Positions 43,425-55,566 of a stretch of 64,000 nt of DNA are shown piece after piece. The DNA is from Monosiga brevicollis MX1. Its lineage: Eukaryota; Opisthokonta; Choanoflagellata; Craspedida; Salpingoecidae. A model generated the notes under the pieces. The model was not told the origin of the DNA. It searched no databases and worked only from the letters and a program-made list of their open reading frames with translations. The position numbers and the translations under genes are program-made. The stretch covers positions 852,787-916,786 of the forward strand of contig NW_001865048.1 of assembly GCF_000002865.3 (NCBI RefSeq), given 5' to 3'. The stretch's first letter is position 1. Each line of letters opens with the position of its first letter.

Positions 43425-46220
43425 ATGGCTCAGCCTCCACCGCAGACCATGGCCGCAGCAAAGCCTTTACCAGTGGAGCCAGATCTGCAGGATGACTTGC
43501 CGGTAGGATGACCGCGCCAGGACACACACCACCAGCGCTCCATCAAACGAAACGCCCGGGTCGTACTATGGCTCACACCGGGTGCGGCCTTCACATAGGA
43601 CGATGATTTGCAAATCGACGAGGAGGAGGAAGAGCAGCTCACCCAGGCCGCCCAGGGTTGGTACTCGGTGCCGCGACCCTGACGTGGTTTTCCTTTCTCG
43701 CATACTTTGTCGCCTTGGGTCCTTTTCCCGTCTTCTTCTCTTCCTCTTCTCGTCTTCCTCCCTTTCTCGCGCGTCCTCATGTTGGCATATCACAACGCAG
43801 CATCCAAGCGGCAAGGATCCCGGCGCGACATCAACCCCGTGCGCAGTGCACCGCCCCCGCCTGGTGTGCCGCACCGCGCCACATTGTCGACCACTACCGT
43901 TTCCCGTCCTGCCCCCGCAACCAACCCACCGCTCGACTACTCGGAGATTGAAAAGTACAAGATTCTTGACACAGCCGGTGCGCCCTAAATTTAGACCTTG
44001 GTCCGGCCATCGAGGCACAAATCATGCCCACAAGAGTTTGTTCGGTGACCTCCTTTCCTCCCCACGCTTCTGTAGGCACGGATCGCCTGGGCCGCCACGT
44101 CTTTGTATTCTACGCTGCCCACATGCCCCCTCGTTCAGAGCTGAGCCACGATGACCTTCTACAGTACGATCACCCAAAAGCTGGCCCATCCATCACCTCT
44201 TCCCCACCATCTGCATTCTTCGCTTCTCATGCCGACGCGACCATCCAACACCCACCTCATGGATGGGTCCTAGGTACATGCAGCACACGATGGACACGAT
44301 TGTTGACGCCGACTACTGCATTGTCTACTTTCACCATGGTCTGAGCAGCCAGGTAGCGTACCCTCTCACTCGCACATGCCCATGCTCACCCATCGACCTC
44401 CACTCGCACACTCGCACGTGCAGTCTCACGCCTTTGGCGCAGAATAAGCCGGCTCTCTCCTGGATCCGCCGCGTCTACAGCAGCTTTGACCGCCGGTGTG
44501 ACCTCTTGTACCGAGGCCCCCTCCTTACTCATTCTGCCCTGAGATTGTCCTTTTTTTGTGATTTGTTGCGTTTTGTTTTTCCTTTCTTTTGCTTGATCTT
44601 GTCTGTCTGCTTGGCTATGTTCGAACTTGCTTCCTTCAAGCTGACGTGTGGTCGTCTTTGGATTCTTTCACAGATACAAGAAGAACCTCAAGGCTCTTTA
44701 CGTAGTGCATGCGACCACCTTTGTCAAGACCATTCTCACGCTCTGTCGCCCCTTTATCAGGTCTGCACGCACACGCCCACACATATTTGACGTGTGCGCT
44801 TGTGTCTCTCGTTCTAATTTGGCCCCATGCGTCGTGCCGGCCAATCCTAGCTCCAAGTTTGGCAAAAAGGTGACCTTTGTCTCAAGACTTGCCGAGTTGA
44901 ATCGCGTCATCTTTTTGGATCAGCTCTCCCTGCCCTTCATTGTCAAACAGTACGCCACGATCTCCGGCCCCATGGCATCTCACCCAGCCAGCCCACCTGA
45001 CCGCCCGCACATCAAATTCTTCGCGCTGATAGACACGACGCCGAACTTGATCGCAAAAAACCGGCCCCGGCAAGCCCGGCACCAGCCGCGAGTGCTGGTT
45101 GGTACAACACCATCGTCGGCAACGCTGCCGCCACCTGGCCATTCACGCTCTGGCAATCGTTATGGGCATCGGACTTGGCAGGTCCCAAGCGGGTCTTTGG
45201 AGTCCCCTCGCTGGCTAGTATTGAGGACACCAACCCGGACGGCATTCCCAACTTTTTGGTCAGCTGCGTCGATTTTTTGACCTCCAACGGCCTCGATGTC
45301 GAAGGCCTCTTTCGCCGCTCAGCCAACGCGATGACCGTCAATGAGGCCAAGGCCGCCCTCAATAGCGGTACGTGACCGGGCCCGGTCCTCTTACACAACT
45401 CCAGGCACTTGTCAAAGTGTGGGGTGGAAGAGCCCTGTACTTCTCGCTGCCGGTCTACGCCTGCCCTGATCCTGACATCTGACCGTGGCGTCTACCCACT
45501 AGGCCAACCCTACCCCTTTGATGAGCAGACAGACATTCATCTACCCGCGGTACTCATGAAAAGCTTCTTTCGGTGTGTCGAGTGCATTTTGTCCAAACTT
45601 GCTTTTGCGCCGCCGCATACGCACCTCATCCTTGAACCCCCGCCATCATCGCAGCGACTTGGGCGAGCCCGCCTTTCCCTCGGACATGTACCATCGCTTC
45701 CTCAAACTAGCAGGTATGTCTTGCGCGAAGCGTCGCAAAGACCTCGGTTGCATCACTTACCACATCATTTGCCGCATGTCTCTCACGCATGTTTGGCCAT
45801 CTCCCGTGACACTCAGGCATTCAAGATGAGGAGGAGCGCCGTGATCAAGCACGTGCCCTGATTCAAGAGCTTCCGCCTGTCAACCTCACGGTCCTACGCT
45901 ATCTTTTCATGTTTTTAAGCGACGTGGCCAAGCACCAGGATGTCAACAAGATGACAGAGCAGAACTTGGCCATTGTCATGGGTCCCAATTTGTTGTGGTC
46001 GCATGAGATGGCAGCTAACTTGGCCGGTACGATTGCCCTGCCTGCGTCTGCTGCTCCGCGCCTCATGACTTTTGCCCACCGCTCTTACCATCCTGTGAGA
46101 GACTCACTTGGTTTACTCACCCCACTTGGTACGGAATCGTTGCGGACAGACATGGGACTGATCAACGCGCTAACTTCTTTTTTCATCAGTAACGTGGAAG
46201 CATGTTTTGGCTCGGCGTGA
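43425..46220 (+). CDS. ARHGAP1: p50RhoGAP: CRAL-TRIO (Sec14) plus RhoGAP domain protein (13 exons, 487 residues)
   Basis: GTPase-activating protein for Rho/Cdc42-type GTPases. Exons: 43425-43502, 43599-43656, 43801-43977, 44076-44163, 44274-44352, 44443-44495, 44674-44760, 44851-44949, 45033-45367, 45503-45572, 45655-45713, 45817-46026, 46150-46220; all in phase. After an acidic N-terminus comes the Sec14/BCH domain: GRHVFVFYAAHMPPRSEL, MDTIVDADYCIVYFHHGLSS, NKPALSWIRRVYSSFDRR, YKKNLKALYVVHATTFVKTI, SKFGKKVTFVSRLAEL. The RhoGAP domain has GLDVEGLFRRSAN (catalytic arginine finger in the GxFRxSG-like position), HLPAVLMKSFFRDLGEPAFP, KMTEQNLAIVMGPNLLW and FFISN. Both domains and their order match human ARHGAP1. 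The short inter-domain linker has PAPASPAPAA, like the proline-rich linker of the human protein. Confidence 0.93.
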
Positions 46221-46571
46221 GGCCGTGCATCGACAAAAATGGCGACAAATGGGTCCGTGCAGGGCGCGCGCACGCGTGTGTATGCAGACTACCAGCAGTG
46301 CACTTATTGGACGCCGACAAGGTTTTGCCTGCAAGACGATGTCTTCCGGCAGCGACGCAGTTTCAGCTCATTTGTTTTTGTTTGTGTTTTTGCTGTGTTG
46401 TATCTTGCTTCACCGAATTGACATGAGGGTCATTGAGTGCGCGCACGTGAAAGCTGATGTGGATGAAGAGAATGCCTGACCACCATGGTTGGAACCGAAG
46501 ACAATGGATTGTTGACCTAAACATGCAAGAAGCAACCAAAGGGAGGGCAGGCGCACGGCGCGAGTTCTCGC
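46221..46571. other. Convergent intergenic region ARHGAP1/DRC1
   Basis: About 0.35 kb between two stop codons. No gene is seen. Confidence 0.6.
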
Positions 46572-49500
46572 TTATTTCGCGTTGGCTGCCGCTGCCGTAG
46601 CTGCCTGCTGGCCCTGCTGCAACTGATGGGCCAACACAGCCGTGGGTGGCACCACCAAGCTCTTGTTGGCCTGCCGCGAGTCACACGCAACAAGAATGGG
46701 ATGAGCGCATGTGACCAGACAAAGCACACCAGCAGGATGCATTTGCGCGAAATGACGAGGACGAACATCAGACGTCATATACTGCTTCAGCAGCATGCGC
46801 AGTTCGCCATTTTGTTGCTTTAAGTGATCCACATCGTCGATGCCCTGCGCGCGGTCCGTCAACATTTGATGGTAGCGCTCCAGTGCATCCTATGTACCCA
46901 ATATACGCAGTCTGCTGTGAGATCTTGTGCGCGTGAGCGATCCCTTGGTGCAGCCCACGACGGTAGGGTTGCAGAGCAGATACCCAACACCCTGCCAAGT
47001 GGTCAAAAAGCAAAAGGCACCTACCCGAAGAGCCCCATAGTTACGTTCGTGCTCTGGCGGAACGATATCGGCCAAGCGCTCCCAAAACTTTTCGTTGCGC
47101 GATAGCGTCGCTGTTGATGGACCCAAGGTGCCCGCGGCGCCTATTGTGTACCATGTGCACATCCAGCATTAATTCAGGCCCCAAGCACGCCCAAGCATGG
47201 CCCGAGCATGGCGCAGCGTAAGGATAAACCGTTCACATACCTTTGGCCGCGTGGCGGGCTTCAACAAAAGCTCGCAGCGCTGGCACCACCTCGACCGCAG
47301 GGATGAGGCGAAGGCGATCCTGCTGAGTTTTGCTATGCCCATCACTCTCCTCTTCGTCCCCCGCAGCTTGGTCTTGATCGGATGCAATGAAATACGTCGC
47401 CAGCTGCTTCATGTCTTCCTCGGTGTGAACGTTCAGCGCCTTGAACATGGCATCCAACCGAAGCAGGTTCCGGTGCGTGGGCTCGAGATCCTGAAGAAGA
47501 TCGTCAAAGTTTGGCTCCAACAAAAAGTCCTGTCGCATGTGTACGCAAACATGCCGAGCACACGGGGTACAATTTGCGGTCGAGCACAACAACGATGAGA
47601 AGCGGCGACCTTGCCTCGAGAGAGGCGCACATGTTGCTGCAGCGCCGCCGATGGTTATAGAAAAGAGGGGAAGCGGGAGGGGGATACGGCCAAGCAAATA
47701 GCCAAAGAACGAGCAGATATACGTACGCCCTCCTCGCACAACAAAGCAAGAGCACGCCGCATCGTGTCCGTGGACAAATGGCCCGAGGCCAAGTCGTCCA
47801 CCTCTGCATGTCACCATCAGCAGGGTTGTTGTGAGCGAAGAACACAGGTGCCAAACCCGCAGATGCCCAAAGACAACAAACACACCATGGCCTTCAAGGA
47901 GCTCCCGGGCAATGGCTGAAGCTGCCCGTGACCGAACTTGTTGCTCGCTGGCTGTGGAATCAAAAACCACCTATGCGCGCAACAACCGAGAATGCGTGGC
48001 AAAAACAGAAGGCGTGAAACCCGGCACAGACCGTCGATGTCGGCTCAGGACCCATGCGCTTCATTCATGGTATGCTGCTCACCTCGAGAGGACGAACCCA
48101 CTGGACACCGAGTTGTTGCTCATGAATGGCTTGATCGGCGGCTAAAAGCTGCTTGGCCAACTCGCTGAGGGCTTCTTCGTTCATATCCCAGACTTCGTCG
48201 ATGCGGTGCCGATCGGCAGCCGTGAATTGCCGCACCTTCTTCTGCAAATCCTCAAAATGTTGCACAGCTCGTGTGTACTCCTGGGTGAGCGCAAGGTACG
48301 CCGGGGAAACGGGCACATGAGTGCATGTGAGAATCAGGGCAATGCAGGAGAGTGGGCTTCATCACATGTTTTCCAAGCCTCCAATTTAGCGCTTCCATGG
48401 GTGAAGAATGGTCGGCTGGCCTTACGCTGGTGAGCTTGACATTGTCCTGCTCGATGACATGCTCTTGCTTGGCAATCTTGGTTTGCAGGCTGTTGAGGAC
48501 GTCGGTCAGCTTGTTGAGCTGACGCTTTTGTTGTGAGATGGTGATGGCGTTTTCCTCCTCGCGTTTCTTAAGGACAGCATAATTATACTCGAGCTTTTCG
48601 GTGTTGAGCTGATAGGTGGCCTTCATGGCTTGCAATTGTTGTTGCAGCTGCATGATGTCTTGCTCCAACTTGCCTTTGATGATGCTGTATTCTTCCAAAT
48701 CGGTGACTCGGAGGTGCTCGAGCTGGCGCTCCTGCTCCTCAACACGTTCTGTGGCTCGCTGGAGATAGGCCAGCTCGCGGTCTCGGCGTGCATCGACCGT
48801 GCTCTGCCATTCCTGGCGCGTAGCGTCCAGAAGCTCCTGTCGCTCGGCCATAAAAGCTTCCTCAATCTCCTCCAGCTGCTGATGGTAGTTGGCCGCCAAG
48901 GTTTGAATTTCCTCATCGAGGTAAGTTAGCATGCTGTCCACATCCGCCGTTTGCGCTCGAAGCAGGCGAACGTATTCATCATCCTTGGCCTTGAGCTGAC
49001 CCGAGAACTCAGAGATGAGCTGGTCCTTGCGATCAATCAGCGCTCGACAGGCGGCATGCTGGTTTTGCAGCGTCTCGTGTAGCTCTGGCACGGATTTATT
49101 GACTACGCTTTCGGACATGAGCTTCTTGATCCGCTCGTACATTGTGACCGTCACATCGCGCTCCTCCTGTAGGCGTTGGCGTCTGCGAAAAAAGAGAGAG
49201 AGGGGGGGGGGGGGGTAGGATGAAATGTAATGAGCAGGATACGCACGATAAACAGGGTGGCCAGCAGTCGTGGCAAGTTCGAGCAGTACCGTTCGGTGCG
49301 AGCCGCAGCCAGTTCACGACGACGCTTGCTCTCTGCAAAGTCGGCTGTGACGCGCACGAGCGTCACACGATCAGAGCCCTGCTCGCGCAACTGGTCCAAC
49401 GCCTGCGAAAGTTGGGACAAAAAGCGTGAGGCAGGTCGCCGTGTGGGTCGTTTGTACACGACGACCGTTTGGGAGAAGAGAGTCAAGTCAGAGAGTGGCT

Positions 49501-50054
49501 ATCAAGGACCCGAAACGAGGTTCACCTGATGGCCCTGTGTGATGCGGATGTTGCTCTTGACAGGCTCTGGGTTGATTTGGCTCTCTTCCTCCTCAGGCTC
49601 GTCTTCAATCCTGGACGTGGGGTGAGAGAAAAAAAAAATGAGGTGTATCAAGGCCTGCAAAAGAGGAAAAAATTTCAGTCAGAACCTCGATGTGCAGCAA
49701 AACACGGACGTACCCTGCGGCTGCACGGCGCTCGGCCTCGCGTCGAGCAGCGATGCGAAGGCGACGCGCACGGATGCGCTCGTTCGGATCTTCCGATTCC
49801 ACGCTGGGAGGCAAGGCCGACCGGGCCTTGACCTCCTCGACATCGTCTTCAGCCGGGGTCGTTTTGCTCTGTGCAGCGGCTGGCTCGTTGGTCATTGTGT
49901 TTGCGGCCACCTCGGATGCAGCCTCGCCTGGCGCTGCCCCATTTACGTCATCCGAGTCTGCATGCTGGCCTTGCCCGGCAGTCGTAAAGTCTTCGAGCGA
50001 TCCATTGTCGCCCAGCTCGCCAGATGACTGTGCATCATCGGCTGAGCTCGCCAT
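46572..50054 (-). CDS. DRC1: Nexin-dynein regulatory complex subunit 1 (multi-exon coiled coil)
   Basis: Scaffold of the nexin link between outer doublet microtubules of motile cilia. The ATG at 50054 starts an acidic N-terminus; exon 1 (49714-50054) ends after NERIRARRLRIAARREAERR, the most conserved N-terminal block of DRC1 (ERIQARRLRIAARLEARRR in human). Later blocks match in order: HAACRALIDRKDQLISEF, EAFMAERQELLDATRQEW, EYSIIKGKLEQDIMQLQQQL, QAMKATYQLNTEKLEYNY, VLKKREEENAITISQQKRQL, ALSELAKQLLAADQAIHEQQ, LLRLDAMFKALNVHTEED, then NEKFWERLADIVPPEHERN and LKQQNGELRMLLKQYM. The last exon ends ANKSLVVPPTAVLAHQ near 46572-46669, matching the human VPPTQVL tail. Nearly all of it is predicted coiled coil. 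It is head to head with EFCAB2. Confidence 0.93.
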
Positions 50055-50918
50055 GGTTCCGCTTGGTCCAAACCAAGGCCACGTCCGTCCAAGAAGGACA
50101 ACAGCGTCCGAGGAGGGCTTCTCTCACCCCACCGTCCAGTCGCACCCGAGCACCGGCAGGTACATGAATCGCAAACCTGCAAAACTTGCCGCATCCACAC
50201 ACACTGGCTCGCGCGAGCACGAGAGATATAGAGACACAGAGAGAGACACACTCACTCACTCACGCACTCACGCACGCACGCACACGGAGGGAGCCACAGA
50301 CAGGGAGGGAGTACTTGTCGGTGTGTGTGTGTGTGTGTGTGCGGTCGGGTCGTTTGTCTCCGTCCGGATATATCGCGTCGCTAGCCGGAAAATCTTACTT
50401 CACGAGTGATAGGCGTGTAGCTTATCAGATTGCTTGACAACCGCGGGTGAATCTATTGTCAGATAAAACTGGATAGAGATGGAGCTGGAGGGAGGAAGAT
50501 GGTCAGAGATGGAGACGAGCTGGATCAAGCTGATGAGAGAAACGAAGCAAACGTCAGAATTCAAAGCTGCAAAGTCATAGGGTTTAAGCCGCCGAGGTCA
50601 GAGAAGGTAGCTCTGAGGGTGTCTCATTCAGAGATACGGATACGATTGGGAGTCAAAGTCAGAGAGTTAGAGATCAAGTCTCCCGGACGCATTGACCGAC
50701 GGCGGCTTCAACTGCCTGCTGCTGCTGCTGCTGCTGCTGACGCGTGCGTGTGAGGCGCCAAGTCTTGGGTCTCTTGGAAGCGCTTTTACGGCGCCGCGCA
50801 GAAGAGAGGACGAGGTATCGAGCGAGCTGGGGTGGCCGAGCGCGCCCCAGAAGGAAGGAAGGCGTGGCTGGGACCGCACTCAGGCACCGGAGCTCATTTT
50901 GTTTTTCAAACAGGCATC
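50055..50918. promoter_or_regulatory. Bidirectional region between DRC1 and EFCAB2
   Basis: About 0.86 kb between two divergent start codons of two proteins of the same ciliary complex. It has short CACT and GT repeats (about 50245-50340) and a CTG run near 50717. The EFCAB2 ATG lies seven bases after a good acceptor (TTTCAAACAG, ending at 50913), which suggests an intron in its 5' leader. RFX-type sites were not found by eye. Confidence 0.55.
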
Positions 50919-52296
50919 ATGGACGTGGTCGAGGAGATTATCGAGGAGCCCACGGCGGCAGCTGGCCAAGATGAGGAGGCTCAGGAGGTGTTGGAGGAGG
51001 AGCCCTTGGATACGACACAAAGTGGTACCCATGGCGGCGTGTTGGACGTGCCAGGTCATGGTCTGGCTCCGTTTGCGCCCGCCGAGCCCGTGCACCCGGA
51101 AACCGCCAAGCTGCACTTGGCTATCGCCAGCGCTTTCAAGGTGTTTGACCATCAGTCGGACAACTCGATCGACGTGCGGTATGTAAACCTTCTTGGGCTG
51201 CCGCATCATTAGCCAAGGGGGAGCAAGACTGGAAAACAGGGGGCTGGCGAGAAGTGGGCCGCAACGCTTGCTGCTACTCACGCTCTGTGTCATTCCGCAT
51301 TCTTCAGAGAATTGGGCACCGTGGTTCGCTCATTGGGTTGTGTGCCCTCTGAAGTCGAGCTGCGTGAAATCATACTTGAGGTGGGCGTTGACAAATCTAG
51401 CTTTTTGTCTCCCTTTCCCCTTCCATGTGTATCACGCCATCTCGCACCTGATGACTGCAAAGGGACAAGCAAATTGTTCGAGTGCTGGTTGGAATTGCTG
51501 ATAATGTCTGCTGATGGTGGGCTATGGCAGTGCGAAGAAGAGGAGCCAACGGGCTTTATCACATATGAACGCTTTGAGCCTGTCATGACGCGAATCTTGG
51601 AAAAGAAGCAGTTTCATTGCGATGAGCTGGAGCGCCTGCGCGAGGCCTTTGCGGTGCGGACATGCATCTACGATGGCGTCCCTGCCCGCCACCAACTTGC
51701 AGCTCGGCTCTTGGGCTGGCGTCTTCTGCTTCTGCCCCATGATGCCTCTGACTGGCATCTATGGCTCCCCTTGTAGGTATTGGGTGGTAGCGATGATGGC
51801 ACCATTGATGCTCAGGAAATCATCAAGACGCTGACAGAAGAGGGTACGCTCAATTGGGACCCGGTCCTTTGCACCATGACATCAATGTACCTCTTGTGTA
51901 GGCGCGCATGTGCTCGTGCAGAAGCGAGACGCTGTGTTTCTGCTCATGTGGTGGTCGTCGTGTTTCTTTGACGCATCGCAAACGATGCGCGCGACTTCTT
52001 GGCATAAACCTGCTTGTCCCTCTCTCTCTCCTCGTGCTTGCAAATAGGCGAGCCCTTGACGCAGGACGAGATTGATGAATTTATGGCGGCGGCCATGGAT
52101 CCCAATACCAAGGTACGCGCTGTCTTGTCTGTTCGTGTGAACTGATTGACGAGGTGTGGGATTGGCGTGTGGAAGGTTGCTGCGGTGCGTGGCTTGATGA
52201 TGCATGATGCTGTCGTTGTAGCAAATCTTTTTTGAGGAGCATGCCATGCTGATGCACTTGGACCCGCGCCAGTACGGTGCCCTGTACAATCTCTAA
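50919..52296 (+). CDS. EFCAB2: EF-hand protein of the nexin-dynein regulatory complex (6 exons, 220 residues)
   Basis: Calmodulin-like subunit (DRC8) of the nexin-dynein regulatory complex. Exons 50919-51178, 51308-51380, 51531-51653, 51777-51843, 52048-52112 and 52222-52296 join in phase. The match to human EFCAB2 is strong throughout: AFKVFDHQSDNSIDVRELG, TVVRSLGCVPSEVELREII, CEEEEPTGFITYERFEPVM, REAFAVLGGSDDGTIDAQE, TLTEEGEPLTQDEIDEFM and AAAMDPNTK. The first EF-hand loop (DHQSDNSIDVRE) keeps Asp at positions 1 and 5 but has Glu at position 12 supplied by the next exon. The third loop is degenerate. About 65 acidic residues precede the conserved region; human EFCAB2 is shorter there. A possible polyadenylation signal (AATAAA) lies near 52668. 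Because of its head-to-head position with DRC1, co-expression is likely. Confidence 0.93.
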
Positions 52297-52536
52297 GTCA
52301 AAGCGCCGTAGACGGTTGCAAGATTTAGGTGCTGCTGCGTTCGTGGCCAATGCACGCTGTGCGTGCCAGTTCTTGTGCGTTTCTGGTGTGAACCCGTCGT
52401 TGAATGTTCATGTGCAAAGGTTTGTGGTGCCCTTTAACCTGCTGAGAAGCTTGGCTAGCGCCCAAGCTTCGATGCAACACATCTGTTTGAGCACGTCCGC
52501 AATTCACTGTCACTGTGAATCATCATCATGATGCGT

Positions 52537-52576
<40 letters not shown>

Positions 52577-53174
52577 AGAGAGACTGGTGTTCGGTACTGC
52601 GTTTGGACATGGGGTGGGGGGAAGGGCGCGAGCAAAGAGTTGCCTTCACTCCAGTCTTGAAGTAACAAATAAATGTGGGGCTGCGGCGAGGCTTGATAAG
52701 GAGTAGAATAAGGAAAAATTGTCAATTTACAATAGGGCGGCGGCAGGCGCCATCATTCATGTCAAGAATCCATTATTTACTAAGGTATGGCGAAGGAACA
52801 AACAACTAGGCATACAGATCATCTAGCGCTCCTGTTTTGCGCGGGAATGAAAACCCGTTATGGACAGAAAAGGGAGGAGGCATCGCTCAGAAAAGGGACG
52901 GCACAGATTGGCCACCAGAAGGGTAGCTCAAAGTAGCGAGGTCAAGCAAGAAGGGTCAAGAAAAGACAAGGAGACATCTTGGGGCTCCTGAAATGGCAGC
53001 GGCTTGTGCACCATGCTTGGCATGGCCCACAGAGCGGCATGAAAGTGGTCACAGATATGCCCATCCAATCAAGCTACGTCAACATGTAGCACGAGAGGAG
53101 AGGAAGGGAAGGGGCAACGTGATACTTGAAAAATATAAACAAACGTTGTAATCTGAGGCGCTAGCGATGCCCAA
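52297..53174. other. Region after EFCAB2
   Basis: Contains the EFCAB2 3' untranslated region, a GT run turning into GA at about 52534-52576, and AT-richer DNA. No gene is seen. Confidence 0.5.
52534..52576. repeat. Compound GT/GA microsatellite
   Basis: About 13 GT units run directly into GA units downstream of EFCAB2. Confidence 0.9.
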
Positions 53175-53753
53175 TTAAAGAATGGTGGATGGGGCTGGGG
53201 CCACGAGGCGCGAGGCATGTTCCATGACCAGACCCGAGTCGGTGGGCTCCATGAGCAGCAGGGAGTGCTGTTGCTGTTGCATCGTGGCCACGGCCACGCG
53301 AGTGGGCAGCGGTGCCTCTGACTCGTTCCACCGGGTGGGGAGGGTGTCAGCGGCGGATTCATCCTCCTCGCTGATGGGGTGGGTCGTGATGAAGATGGCA
53401 GGAGCGGGATTGGCGAGCTGCAGGCGGTTCATGCCCGAGCGGGTGGTCAATCGGCAGCGGGTCAACAGGGGACCGCTCGAGTCCATGTCTGTTGTTGTCG
53501 CTGTGGCAGTAGCAGCCGGCGCTGCCGCTGCCGCCGCCGTGTGTTTCTGTGCTGTCAAACAGTCGGTGGAACGAAGAAGCAGCAGCGAGGGCGAGGACAC
53601 GCTCCTCTTGGTGGCCATCAAGCCGACCGCTGGGGTCAACGTTGATGCCATGGCTGTTTTCGTCTTCATCATGCAGCTGGCATTTACCGGCGCTGCCATT
53701 GAAGCATGCTCCGCCGCCACCGGCATGGAGCCCGTCGACACTTGGAACCGCAT
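53175..53753 (-). CDS. Possible Ser/Thr/Ala-rich protein, unidentified (192 residues)
   Basis: An intron-free frame from the ATG at 53753 (MRFQVSTGSMPVAAEH). It is low in complexity (alanine and threonine runs, QQQQ) with a more varied end: RSGMNRLQLANPAPAIFI, ISEEDES, VVMEHASRLV-like. I recognise no domain. A plus-strand frame with its own ATG at 53182 is also open across the same DNA, so which strand codes, or whether either does, is not decided. Confidence 0.3.
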   Translation of the reverse strand: MRFQVSTGSMPVAAEHASMAAPVNASCMMKTKTAMASTLTPAVGLMATKRSVSSPSLLLLRSTDCLTAQKHTAAAAAAPAATATATTTDMDSSGPLLTRCRLTTRSGMNRLQLANPAPAIFITTHPISEEDESAADTLPTRWNESEAPLPTRVAVATMQQQQHSLLLMEPTDSGLVMEHASRLVAPAPSTIL

Positions 53754-55566
53754 CTTGTTGTTGTTGTGTGTGTGAGAGAGAGAGATCAAACGTTCGTCTG
53801 TCTGTCTGTACACACTTGTAGCAGTGTGGCGAATGTGCGTATGTGTATGTGTGTGGGAGGGGTGTCTAGGCACAAGGAAAGAGGGGTGTAGGGCCAGGTG
53901 AAAGGCACTCAAAGGCTGATGAAACCGCTGATGATGGCACAATGTCCTTTGGGGAAAATACAACCTCGCCCCTCCTCCCTCTGGATGATCATGTTCTGCT
54001 CCCTGTGCCCTCCTCGTCCCCCCCCCCCCCCACACACACACACACACCGAGAGTCTTTTGTCCTTTTGGCTCAGGTGCATCTGCGCGCTTGTGTGTGTGT
54101 GGGGGGGGGGGGGGGGGGACCAAAAAAACTTGCATGAGTGGGCTCGTGGTGTTGGTGGTCAAGACTGGGATGACTGATCCCGACACTTTGCTATGGATGA
54201 CCCATTTGTATGTGTTGGCATTGACATTGCAAAGTGAGCATTTATGGGGGTGTGGGTGTTGGGGCTGGCAGCAGACGAGGTCCTGCGGTATGCTTCTGCC
54301 CCTTCCTAAACACACTGAACACCCTGAACACCCCCTAACCCCCCTCTTCGCTTCGCTTCTCGCCGCTTGGGACCTTGACGCTTGTGTGCGTGCAGGGCTT
54401 GAGCCAAAGTTGCGGCTATGGTCCGGACCATCCACCACACGCCACAACAACCAGCAAACATACTTTTGTCCTGATCAACATTATCCAAAAGGTCGCACCC
54501 CATGCCAGACTGCAGGTGCTCTAGGGGTGTCTCCACACGTTTGCACGCTTGTTTGGTGGGGGTGGGGGCTGTGAAAGATCACTGTCATTTTCATCAGTCA
54601 AGTCTGACATCGTAAAATGTGAATGTTATTACACTTATATATGTTTATAGTGTGACCAAGTCATGCTATAAGTGATTTGTCTCGGCTAGTTTGAATGGGT
54701 CGGTACGTAAGTGTCCTGTGTTGGGATGGACATACCATTCCTGTCCTCCCTCGCATCCACCCGCCCACTCCTGCTCCTCCTTGGCGCTCGAGCGCCCTTC
54801 TGCTGCTTGACAGCTGCCTGACTGCTGCTGCTACTGTTGCCATTGTGGTTTGCTATTATTATGCCAATGGAAATGCTGCTGCTGCTGCTGGCTATTCCTT
54901 TGCCCTTTGCGCTTGGCTTGTCATCTGGCACCCAGGATGACCATGACCATGACCATGACCATGACCATGCTCATCTTCTTTGCATGCCTGCCTCTTCTTC
55001 TTGGACTTCTCAGCCGGCTGGGCTTTTGACGACACATATTGACGACGCATTTCTTTCCATGACCAAGACATCTCCTTCGTAACCACCCAGAGCGTGACAT
55101 CCGAGCAAAACGTCACCTGCAGGCGTAAATAACGTCACCATCACTACACCTGCAGTTGCAAATTCACTACCAACTAGACCTGTGGTTCCCGAAAAGATTT
55201 ACATCACCAGTTGTGTCTTCAAGCCCTCTAGCCACGCGCAGTGCACGCACGCCACACGAGTACGCACACACGCTGCGCGTGCCATACCAAAAAGTTTGGG
55301 TGGGACTTGTGTATTGGTTGGTTCGGGATGAGTGACCTGCGACGGTCATCAATGTGTTGGGAATTTTTTTTCTTTCACCTCTTGCCAACGCAGCAACGCA
55401 GCGACGCAGGAGGACACAAAGGGATCATGCTGTGGCCCCTCTACTTGAAATTTAGGAATGGTGTCATAGTCCAAAGGAAGGGAGACTTGATCTGAATAAA
55501 CTGACCACTAAGGACAGAAACAACGAACGAGAAACGACGGAACGACTGCACATGTCAGTACACACT
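53754..55566. other. Gene-poor region with short repeats
   Basis: About 1.8 kb with C and CA runs (about 54020-54047), a GT run followed by poly-G (about 54091-54118), and five GACCAT units at about 54948-54969. No gene is supported. Confidence 0.5.
54020..54118. repeat. Paired poly-C/CA and GT/poly-G runs
   Basis: A poly-C run followed by CA units is mirrored about 45 bases later by GT units followed by poly-G. The two arms are complementary and could pair as an inverted repeat. Confidence 0.6.
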
